From Durusdinium trenchii (Eukaryota; Sar; Dinophyceae; Suessiales; Symbiodiniaceae), in NCBI GenBank assembly GCA_963970005.1, contig CAXAMN010003002.1:1209334-1273333 (forward strand): a DNA stretch of 64,000 nt. Direction: 5' to 3'. Both the position numbers and the translations under genes were made by a program. Below, in pieces: positions 56,401 through 64,000 of the stretch (position 1 is the first letter of the stretch; each line of letters begins with the position of its first letter). The notes beneath the pieces were generated by a model, which had not been told where the DNA came from, ran no database searches, and saw only the letters and a program-made list of their open reading frames with translations.

Positions 56401-58454
56401 GCGGAGACGCACTCCGCTTGGAGCACAGCAAGTCCTACATTTAGCCACAAGACACGTCAACGCCTGTGCTCACCACCACAACAACAACAGCAACAAGCGT
56501 GCAGGGCAAATATCACGCTTCCAAGTACGGGTGGGTGCGTGGGGGAGAAATCAAAAGAGGCACTGCCCTCAATTTCTACCCAACCCAAGCACCGCTGCTG
56601 CTCACACGTAAGCCAAGATCATCTACCTCCAATGTCCAAAGAACTAGGACCAGTGATGTTGCAGAAGGGTTTGGGTGTACACTAGCCGTATCCAGTCCCA
56701 CCCCAGTGTACACCCCCTCCTGAGTCAATAATAATTACAATTGTCAATGACGGTACGGTAGCAAGTACAGCTTTTCACCGCTCACATTGGCTCACAATCG
56801 AATCCTCCACACAAACCTGTGCAAATGAATGCCATGCTGTTGCAAACGGTGCCCCAGCCTGCACTCCTCGATCATGAATCACCAAAAGAAAGAGCTCCTT
56901 GGAGATCTCGATGTTCTCCTGAATCTCATCATCTGTAAAGAGCGTTGCAGATTGGCTGATCTCCAACTGAGAGAGCTCAACTGCGTGATCTTCCATCACA
57001 TGGAAGACCTCACGGTGTTGCACCAATGAGCGAAAAGGACAGGCAAACAAATTGGGCACTTGTCCCAACTGCAGCGATTTGCAACTTGTGCACCAAAACT
57101 TCCCCTCTCCGTTGCTATTCCTTCAGTTTTGACACAACTTTCCGAACCAAGGGATAGGCTAAAAATCAATGAACCCAGTTTTGACAATGACAAAGAACTT
57201 ATTGCGGTTCAATACCGCCAGCTTTAATGACATATAACCACCAACTCAAAAATGCCAAGCTACGTGGTGTGCTGCAGCGAATTTCTTCAACAATTCCCGG
57301 GTCGCGCGGGCCACTTTAATCGACTCCAGGCTGTATTGCTCATCACTTTCCTTGGCGGACCTCATGGTGATCTCCACATAAACAGCCAGAATCCTTGGCC
57401 AATTTTGATGGGCAATGCTTCTTTCGACAATTCGTGTCAGGGACAGCTCGGCCGAGGAAGCCTCGTGCTTCTACCCGAAAAATATACAGTATGTAATATA
57501 AAGATTACAACAACAGATTCATCAGTGACTTGCCAAAGGGTGCAACATCTGTATACTGGCGTGTTGATGGTGAGCTGCATCTCAACCCATTGGTTATCCT
57601 ATTTGATGAGGCATACTGATACTGTATCAACATCTGGTGTGAGACCTCTGTTGAACCGTGGGACCCTTAGGGCACATGAATCAAAAAGTTAGAAGGACGC
57701 GGGTTCGAACACAGCACAAAATGAAACAACGGACCTTTCCTGTTGAGTGGCACGTTGAAAATGCCCATTGTGACCAACATGTAGCTGGCGATGTAGCCTA
57801 AAACGAAAATTACGCCAAACTCTTGGGAGAGCTTGGAGGTCAAGGAGTGCCCAAGCTCGTCCACACAATCACCTGTGAAGCAACCTCAGTCACTAAGCTA
57901 AGTGGGATCAGCGGTTGGAAAGTCGTGAGACATCTTGCGCAGCGCGCGCACACGCACACACACACGCACACGCGCGTGCCTTTAACCATAGTTACATGCC
58001 TGGTGTTCCATTCCTGACCCCAACAGGACGGTGCTGGTAGTACATGTAGGATCGTGACCATCCACATCGGACCATGAGCCAAAACTTAAACAGGATGGGC
58101 CTGAATAGTCACTGAATGTTCCAACTTGCATCTTTCAATTGAAAAACATCTTAGGGTCAGAGTTAGATTTTCTTCAGCCAGCCGTTGGCAGTTTGTGGCA
58201 GCACACATTATATATATACAACTACATATGCAGTAATTGTTTGTGTGTTTCGTTATCAATGGTTCGGCTGTTGTTGCCCAAGTTTTGCAAGTACCTGCAG
58301 TCATCCACGTCCGGATTCAGGCGACATTCCTCCGAACCTTCATTGTTTCGGACTGGTTACTACCAACTTCTCACGCGTCCGGGCTGCGGAATGCAGTAAA
58401 CATGGTTGTGGGGATGTTGTAGAAGTAGCTTTCAATACCAATCCGCAGTAAGAC
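53494..58454 (-). CDS. Voltage-gated-type cation channel with C-terminal EF-hand, 5' part missing
   Basis: Exons recognised (minus): 58385-58454, 57752-57872, 57279-57393, 56859-57008, about 53494-53619. In order they encode a pore-helix region (ESYFYNIPTTMFTAFR), the filter-to-S6 loop (DCVDELGHSLTSKLS), S6 (GVIFVLGYIASYMLVTMGIF then NVILAVYVEITMRSA), a cytoplasmic helical region (NIEISKELFLLVIHDRGVQ) and an EF-hand whose loop DADGSGTLHIQE has all calcium ligands, followed by LVQGLLKLRGE. This order matches the ion-transport-domain plus EF-hand channels that are numerous in dinoflagellates, where calcium is thought to modulate gating. All junctions keep frame. Donors visible are GC. S1-S5 exons were not found to the right, where a plus-strand retroelement starts near 58.9 kb. 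Ion selectivity cannot be stated. Confidence 0.75.
54785..55135. repeat. Minisatellite, 15/18-bp units (TCTTCTGACAT / TCTGGCAT)
   Basis: About 20 units of 15 or 18 bp alternate CTTCTGACATT and TTCTGGCATC-type cores. Since units are multiples of three, the minus strand stays open as MSEEMSERMSEDM-like repeats. It sits in the large channel intron and has no splice support, so it is a repeat, not a gene. Confidence 0.85.
55138..55262. repeat. GC-rich tandem repeat, unit about 45-50 bp
   Basis: Three units contain CTGGCGGTTG(C/A)(G/A)GTCC then GGGGAACACTGC or GGCGAGGAACACTGCC. It abuts the 15/18-bp array and a GAGGAGGCGG run, forming one compound repeat block. Confidence 0.75.
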
Positions 58455-58940
58455 CTGTCGATCCAGAGTGATGGTGGCAGTGCCAGCAATCACATAGATC
58501 ACCTGAGCTGGTTGGAGATGTCGGGTCCAGGACTCAGGGAATGCGACAATGGAAATTGGCTCATGTAGACTCTGGATTAATACACCCCCCATATGAAGAG
58601 GATGTTCAATAGCTGTCGGGCTCAAAACCTTCAGCTCAGGGTTGCGGGCACCCAGGGAGGCGCGGCTTTCCTCACGGAAAGCGTGCCTCGTCCACAAAGG
58701 TTGGATACTCCTTTCCACCGGCCCCTTCTGTGTGTGTCCTTTGTGCTTTGCTTTGACGTGTGATTGCCATGGACTGCAGTGTACTTCATGATCCCTATGC
58801 TTCCAAGATGCAATTGCTCCTTGATACATCCACACGGACTGGGTTCTTTCATCAGCTGAAGGGCAAGTTCTGTTGTGTTGGAGCTGTTACGGATTGTGGG
58901 TTGAATGATCTGACCATGTCCTTGCTGCGGTTCACCCCAT

Positions 58941-59200
58941 GTGCTGGCTTCAGACAAGAAGTCACTCAGGCTTCTTCCTGGTATGCAGATTGTGTGCCTT
59001 GGAGACCCGACAGCCCCATGTAATGGGTCTGACTGGTTCTTCTCGGAGGACGCTGTTATCGTTCCCAGACCGGAGTTTGACAATGACTTGGCCTGCAATT
59101 TTATTCATGGGTTTGTGGAGCCTTCTCAGGCTGGTCCCAAGCAGCTTCCTTTTTGTCACGAGCAGATTGTGGACATTGTGTTGGGCAACAGTTTCACATT
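58941..59200 (+). CDS. Upstream segment of the retroelement protein, different frame
   Basis: This plus-strand frame reads LLPGMQIVCLGDPTAPCNGS, FDNDLACNFIHGFVEPSQ and EQIVDIVLGNSFT, then passes into the frame of the long ORF at about 59190. The two join sensibly if one base is shifted there. Still further upstream (58760-59020) a third frame appears coding-like, so this part is either frameshifted or its start is elsewhere. Confidence 0.4.
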
Positions 59201-62200
59201 GACAAGGAAGACTCGGTCATGTCCTTGTGGGCTACCAAACATGCTGGGCAAGTGTTTCATCCTCCTATTCAACCACAGCTGGTGTGGAATCCGAGCAACC
59301 ACATTGGTATATGTGCTGACATCGAGGACTGGACTTTTCTCCACTTAGTTGCTAATTGTGCCAACACACTTGTTACACTTTCCCCGCCATGTCCGACATG
59401 GTCCAAAGGGGGGCGGTCTCAGGGGCTCAACCACCCCAATGGTTGGGCGTTTGTGCATGCTATTGAAACATGTGTTGCCCTCCAGGCGAACATTGTTGTT
59501 GCCGAGTGTGTCGACGAAATCATGCAACATGAACATTTTGGATTTATTGATCTCTTGTTCAAGCAATTCGGTTTCGTTCGAATCTTCCAACAATCCACCC
59601 CTCACCACCATTTTGCAAATCACATGAGAACCCGGTGGCTTGCAGCTTGGATCCGAAGCGACACTCGACCTGCCTTTTTCGATGTGCGATTGATTCCTTC
59701 GATCACCCCACGTCCAGCTTGGCATGATCAAATGTATGAGTTCGATATTCCTCAGGTGTGGGAGTCTCAGCTTCTGTTAGACCAACATGCCTTGCGAGAG
59801 TATGGGGATTACAAACTCTTGCCTCCGGCTAAGAAGTCTGCATTGACCCCCAAATGCTCGCAGGATGATTGCCTCAGGGCTCGTTTCCCGCGACTTGATG
59901 AACCTCTCCCGGCGCTGTGTGCGTCATACTCGGCTCAACACAGATTGAACGATGCACATATTGCTGCCAAAGGTGTGTTTGCAGAGCTGGAGGATCACCC
60001 CCGGGGTATTTCCTTCTTTGACCCTGCACGGTTTTGTTCCCTTTTTGGAGCTTGCGAAGAAGTTGTTCTCCCAACGAACTTGCAGGATGCTTTTCGGTGT
60101 GTAGGCAATGCCATCACGGTCACACACGGGTTACTTCCGCTGCTCATTGCATTGCAAGCTGTCTTTCCGGAGCGGTTTGATGTACAGCAATTGCTCCGAC
60201 AGGCTTGGTCTGATCGTCTAACAAGCTACAATGCTGTGCTGTTCCAAAAAGACGAACATATCCATTTCACTAAGGTTCACCATGCAGTTGTCAAGCATTT
60301 GTCCATTCACAAGCCACTTCGATCCGACGGTCCTGTGCTAGTCCGAATCGAGTTTACTGCTCATGGGACCGATTGTGAGTTACAAGTTGAGCCATCCGAC
60401 TCGTGTTTCCAGCTGTTCAACCGTGTGTTTAGTGGTCCGTCCACTTTGCTTCGTGCTTTCTACCTCGCCCATGAAGAGCACCATTCGTCCTCGTGTTGGA
60501 ACATTGGTATGTTTCATGCCAGAGAACAGGTCTGGACAATCAAGCTCCGACAGTTTTGTGTTGGTCGCATCTCTTTTCGGGGAGTTCATGACTACAGTAG
60601 ACCACTGCCCGCCGTGCCACCAGCTCAGGTATCAATCTCGCCCACTGTGCCCTTCGATCCGATCCCTGAGCCTTCAGTCAACGAGCGAGCCGAGACCATC
60701 TCCATTGTCGTTGCTGACATCGACCAAGTTGTCACAACTCCTGAGTTTGACATTTTCATCAGTGCCCTGGAGTCCATTGCAATGACTGCGGAGTCACACA
60801 GTTTGCAGATGCCAATCCTGTGTCCGGACATCGCAATCACCTTCACAGCGAGTATCCCCCAGGCTGCTGTTGAAGTCTTCAAGGCCTTCGTTCGAACTCA
60901 AGCCCTTGGGCGTCACATGTCTTTTCGGCTCATTGAAGATTCGGGCGCCGCTGGTGTTTGTCAGAGCATATTGATCCAGCAGATTCAGGATCCTTCATCA
61001 TCTGAAGTGCTTTCACTTTTGTATGAAGAGGGAACCACTGCACCCCTCTTGGCGCACAGAAATTTTGGCTTGGTATCAGCAGACACGATCTACAATATTC
61101 ACAACAACCCGCTGGCCATCTCTACGGTCAATGGGAACCGACTTGAGGATGGAGCATTACATCGCCTTTCTGACCTCGATCGAATTGTTCTCGTTCCGGG
61201 TTTGCCAGTGCGTTCAGGGGGCCACCATGGTTACCAAGGATTTCCCAAGACATTGGCGGCCGGAGCCTCTCTATCCCAGCGTGCGGAATACTCCATCGAC
61301 ACACATGGGTGGCTTGCGTCCGATGAGCTATTCTACATCACGCAGTTGTTCGATTGGGCCTCTGACCATGCCGTTCATTTTGCGCCTCCAGTGTATTGGG
61401 ATGTGACATCTAGCGATTTTGATGAGAGCCCTTATGGTGAGCTTGATGTTGCCTTTGATCAACCCACCGTTATCCCAATCTTGCTGCAAGCTCATTGGGG
61501 AGCTATTGAAGTTCTGAGGAAAGAGAGTTCCCTTGACATCAAGCTCCATCAGATCCCGCTACACTTGCATCACTTGCTGGTGAGGATTGTGGGCAGACGC
61601 ATGGATGTTGGACTCAATCGTATCTCCTTCCAAGCAGAGTCTGAGCGATTCATCCCGCATCTTTGCGGTTGGCAATTGATCTACAAGTGGGCTTCTGACC
61701 TCAACCTTTTCGACCACATCCCGGACATCACTGGTCAGTTCAATGTTCCCACTCCTGAAACACAGAATTTGATCCGAATGGTTGTCACTGCTGCCATTGA
61801 AGATTGGCGAGATGCACAAGCTCCACCTGCAGTGGCCCTCTTTGCTGCCAAGCTCCGGCGTTACTTTTTCTTTGCGGTATGGACTGCTACAGAGCAAGGA
61901 CGCCCAGCATCTGAGCATACTCTGTTGTCTGCTTACCCGCAGCACTACATTCAACCTCCAGCTGCTCCTCAGCCGCTTCCGCTTTCAAGTGCAACCATGA
62001 GACAAGTCATCACATCTCGCATCGAGTCGAGGTTTGACCATATGAGTCTGCATGCTGGTTGGCTTGCCACAGATGAGCTGGATCATTTCTGTGAATTTGT
62101 CCGTATCATGGACCCGCAGATTTTGATTGCGCCTGCTCCAGTGTGGTGCCCTGTTCGTCAAACCCTGGTTTTTCCGGGCAAGCCGACTCCAGAGTATCGA

Positions 62201-63049
62201 CCCTATGGGCACATCATTTGGCCGATCATTTACCACCGCCACTGGCTCCAGATTGAGGTCTACAAGGTCCATCATGCACAGACTATTCACCTGATGCTCA
62301 CAGCACCTCCAGCGATGCATCAGTCCCTTAATCACATTGTCAACCACATTTTGAGTGCCTTGAATGTGATCCCGTCGTCAGCTACGATCACCTACTTCGT
62401 GCAAACGACACCACCGGGTATGTGCGGCTACTCTCTCGTCAAGGACATGTTTGACCGCATGGCTCTCACGCTGCCGGATTTTGCCACACAGCAACAGCTG
62501 CGCCTGACCCTCTCTGAGCACGCACCTCGGATTGCGGTTTTGCAGCATGAGGCCCGCAGAGTCTGGGATCGGTCTGGTGCTGCCAACGACCTGATTCTTT
62601 TTGCTGGGAATGTTCGCTCCACATTCCTGCTCAAGGTGATCAGTAATGACTTCCCTGCTGACTATTTTGCTGGGGGTATGGATGATGGCTCAGGCTCTAC
62701 TCTACCCTCGGCTCCTTCAGCGCCTTCCACTGCAAAACCGGATCCGGTTTGGGTGAATGATCCATGGAAGGCCTACAAACCGAAACAACAGCAGTCGAGA
62801 TGGGAAGACTTGCTCCTGGCCGAGGACCACCCATTCAAAGGCCCTGACGGCAAGTCCATTGAGCAGATTCACAGGCTCCAAGCCTCTCCTTGGCGTGGCG
62901 GAGTTGTTCTCTCCACGAAGAGCATTTGCCTGATTTGCTGCATCTTGATCCATCCAATGCTGTGCTGGCAGTTGTGCTTCCAGCAGCCGAGCCTAGCTCC
63001 TTCGGAGCTATTGCTTCTCGGCTTGAAGGCCCTCATGAGGTTGTGCTGA
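59153..63049 (+). CDS. Large retroelement-type ORF with N-terminal C5-cytosine methyltransferase domain
   Basis: A 1298-codon open frame. Residues about 1-335 carry the signs of a C5-DNA methyltransferase: TLSPPCPTWSKGG (motif IV, catalytic Cys80), VVAECVDE (117-122 region, motif VI Glu), ANHMRTRWL (motif VIII RxR), and LFGACEEVVLP leading to RCVGNAITV (motifs IX-X). Motif I is not clear. The remaining 960 residues have no domain I recognise; the end has a Ser/Pro linker and DPWKAYKPK-type sequence that I associate with large dinoflagellate retroelement ORFs. Capture of cytosine methyltransferases by retrotransposons in dinoflagellates has been reported; here the retroelement assignment is by resemblance, since no reverse transcriptase is visible before the window ends. 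The ATG-like start is not trustworthy: upstream coding is in another frame. Confidence 0.65.
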   Translation: MSRADCGHCVGQQFHIDKEDSVMSLWATKHAGQVFHPPIQPQLVWNPSNHIGICADIEDWTFLHLVANCANTLVTLSPPCPTWSKGGRSQGLNHPNGWAFVHAIETCVALQANIVVAECVDEIMQHEHFGFIDLLFKQFGFVRIFQQSTPHHHFANHMRTRWLAAWIRSDTRPAFFDVRLIPSITPRPAWHDQMYEFDIPQVWESQLLLDQHALREYGDYKLLPPAKKSALTPKCSQDDCLRARFPRLDEPLPALCASYSAQHRLNDAHIAAKGVFAELEDHPRGISFFDPARFCSLFGACEEVVLPTNLQDAFRCVGNAITVTHGLLPLLIALQAVFPERFDVQQLLRQAWSDRLTSYNAVLFQKDEHIHFTKVHHAVVKHLSIHKPLRSDGPVLVRIEFTAHGTDCELQVEPSDSCFQLFNRVFSGPSTLLRAFYLAHEEHHSSSCWNIGMFHAREQVWTIKLRQFCVGRISFRGVHDYSRPLPAVPPAQVSISPTVPFDPIPEPSVNERAETISIVVADIDQVVTTPEFDIFISALESIAMTAESHSLQMPILCPDIAITFTASIPQAAVEVFKAFVRTQALGRHMSFRLIEDSGAAGVCQSILIQQIQDPSSSEVLSLLYEEGTTAPLLAHRNFGLVSADTIYNIHNNPLAISTVNGNRLEDGALHRLSDLDRIVLVPGLPVRSGGHHGYQGFPKTLAAGASLSQRAEYSIDTHGWLASDELFYITQLFDWASDHAVHFAPPVYWDVTSSDFDESPYGELDVAFDQPTVIPILLQAHWGAIEVLRKESSLDIKLHQIPLHLHHLLVRIVGRRMDVGLNRISFQAESERFIPHLCGWQLIYKWASDLNLFDHIPDITGQFNVPTPETQNLIRMVVTAAIEDWRDAQAPPAVALFAAKLRRYFFFAVWTATEQGRPASEHTLLSAYPQHYIQPPAAPQPLPLSSATMRQVITSRIESRFDHMSLHAGWLATDELDHFCEFVRIMDPQILIAPAPVWCPVRQTLVFPGKPTPEYRPYGHIIWPIIYHRHWLQIEVYKVHHAQTIHLMLTAPPAMHQSLNHIVNHILSALNVIPSSATITYFVQTTPPGMCGYSLVKDMFDRMALTLPDFATQQQLRLTLSEHAPRIAVLQHEARRVWDRSGAANDLILFAGNVRSTFLLKVISNDFPADYFAGGMDDGSGSTLPSAPSAPSTAKPDPVWVNDPWKAYKPKQQQSRWEDLLLAEDHPFKGPDGKSIEQIHRLQASPWRGGVVLSTKSICLICCILIHPMLCWQLCFQQPSLAPSELLLLGLKALMRLC

Positions 63050-63561
63050 AGGATGAGACATCGAAGACATCCTACAAGCGGCTTGTCCTCCTCATCGTGA
63101 TCAAAGGGAAGGTTGCATATCAGCTACCAAAGCCGACGCTCAAGTTCACAACTGTGCAGGTCGCCGAGTTGGTGCTGGAGATCGACAATCGATTTGTCAC
63201 TAAGAGTGATTTCGAGAAATACCGTGAACAGCCCATCCCAACGTTCCGGAAGCTCACTGGTAACATCATTGACAATGTTGCTGAGTTCATCTACTACGGC
63301 TTCAGGTTGAACCACCATCCTGCGTCCAGCAAGGATGACATCCAGCTGCAGTGTATTGTCAAGATCCCTCATGCATCGAGGAAGCCTTTGTTGGAAGCCA
63401 GTGGACGCAATGTCTTGTTCATCAGAGATTACCTCGAAAGAGGTCAAGGAAGCCTTGACACTTCCGTGCTTCCGAAGTTCTGGCAGCCTACTCTTTCCGA
63501 CCTGCAACACATGACGATCGAGATCAAGAATACCGAAGGGGCCGCAGGCATCGGCACGTGA
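62935..63561 (+). CDS. Continuation of the retroelement protein in the -1 frame
   Basis: Near 62920 the long frame loses coding character (it ends in a Cys/Leu-rich tail), while the -1 frame continues smoothly with EEHLPDLLHLDPSNAVLAVV, then SYKRLVLLIVIKGKVAYQLP and FEKYREQPIPTFRKLTGNI, ending in GAAGIGT and TGA. No catalytic motif recognised. Joining after STK by a one-base slip gives a single protein. It may be the first translation product of the element, with enzymes encoded beyond the right edge. Confidence 0.5.
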   Translation: MLHLDPSNAVLAVVLPAAEPSSFGAIASRLEGPHEVVLKDETSKTSYKRLVLLIVIKGKVAYQLPKPTLKFTTVQVAELVLEIDNRFVTKSDFEKYREQPIPTFRKLTGNIIDNVAEFIYYGFRLNHHPASSKDDIQLQCIVKIPHASRKPLLEASGRNVLFIRDYLERGQGSLDTSVLPKFWQPTLSDLQHMTIEIKNTEGAAGIGT

Positions 63562-64000
63562 AGCATCAGGCGAGACACCACCGCCGAAATTGCCCAAGCA
63601 AGCTTGAAGGGTTGGGGCGCAAGCCTCCAGTCATCAGCCGCCTCATCAGCCTCCTTTGAAGCCATTCGTTGATGACGTCTGTTTTTATGTGAGATCATTT
63701 GTGTTTGTTGGTATTTTTTGGAGGCTTGTGCCGGGTTTTTCCGCATTGCTAACAATGCATTTCTGTGGGTTGTGCTCCTCCAGTGAGCACTGGATCGATG
63801 TTTGCCACTGTGAGACGACATGCAATCACTTGCGGCACATCGTCCGGCTAATTGCTAGGTCTCCCTGTCTCATGCCTCTGGTTGGTTTCCATGAGCTCGT
63901 CTCTCTCTATTTCGAAGGGTTTTGTGTTTTGTTTATTTGGTGTGATGTCATCGGCCATGAGATCAAAGACCGACATTTTGAGTTCTGTGCCTTCCGTAGC
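63562..64000. other. Retroelement inter-ORF or downstream sequence
   Basis: No open frame of note follows the stop at 63561. The sequence is T/G-rich on the plus strand and probably leads to further element ORFs beyond the window, but nothing here proves that. Confidence 0.35.

Noticed and set aside
57680..57715. GGGTTCGAAC as a tRNA B box
   Set aside because: No A box, acceptor stem or anticodon arm at the right distance.
58631..59098. 155-codon minus-strand frame upstream of the channel
   Set aside because: It is antisense to the retroelement's coding segment and shows no S1-S5 membrane helices.

Overview
The window reads as nuclear DNA of a dinoflagellate, most likely a Symbiodiniaceae-like or related alga. 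Genes are broken into many short exons (about 35-220 bp) separated by introns of tens of bases to several kilobases. Intron donors are a mixture of GT, GC and GA, and nearly every following exon begins with G after an AG acceptor. Protein families typical of dinoflagellates are present, and repeats are abundant. No prokaryotic-style operons, rRNA or CRISPR were seen. There is one 100-base assembly gap (34066-34165).

All recognisable host genes lie on the minus strand, as expected for a unidirectional dinoflagellate gene block. Reading in the direction of transcription from the right: a voltage-gated cation channel with an EF-hand (exons from 58454 to 53494, possible terminal exons down to 51008); an ABCC-type ABC transporter represented by its second membrane domain and C-terminal nucleotide-binding domain (49341 to 31210); and, inside one 7.2-kb intron of that transporter and on the same strand, a complete 15-exon gene for proteasome ATPase RPT3/PSMC4 (45458 to 39619). 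These are followed by an orphan terminal exon near 30.2 kb and a complete 13-exon secretory beta-lactamase-related serine hydrolase (23228 to 14181). A possible KH-domain exon lies at 5.5 kb. For the two complete genes, joining the exons gives uninterrupted proteins of 414 and 399 residues, so those models can be checked from the coordinates given.

The two edges are occupied by retroelements. The left edge (1-1750, minus) is a decayed element with a CCCH-type zinc finger and a pol-like segment. The right end (about 58.9-63.6 kb, plus) is a large retroelement-type ORF whose N-terminal third is a C5-cytosine methyltransferase domain. It lies head-to-head with the channel gene, whose 5' exons are not seen.

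Much of the rest is intronic or intergenic repeat: two copies of a tRNA-like (SINE-like) repeat, a CAG/CTG megahairpin, a 43-bp fold-back element, perfect hairpins, several minisatellites whose unit is close to a multiple of three, and many dinucleotide microsatellites. Between about 1.75 and 14 kb and between 23.3 and 31 kb only a few isolated candidate exons were found.
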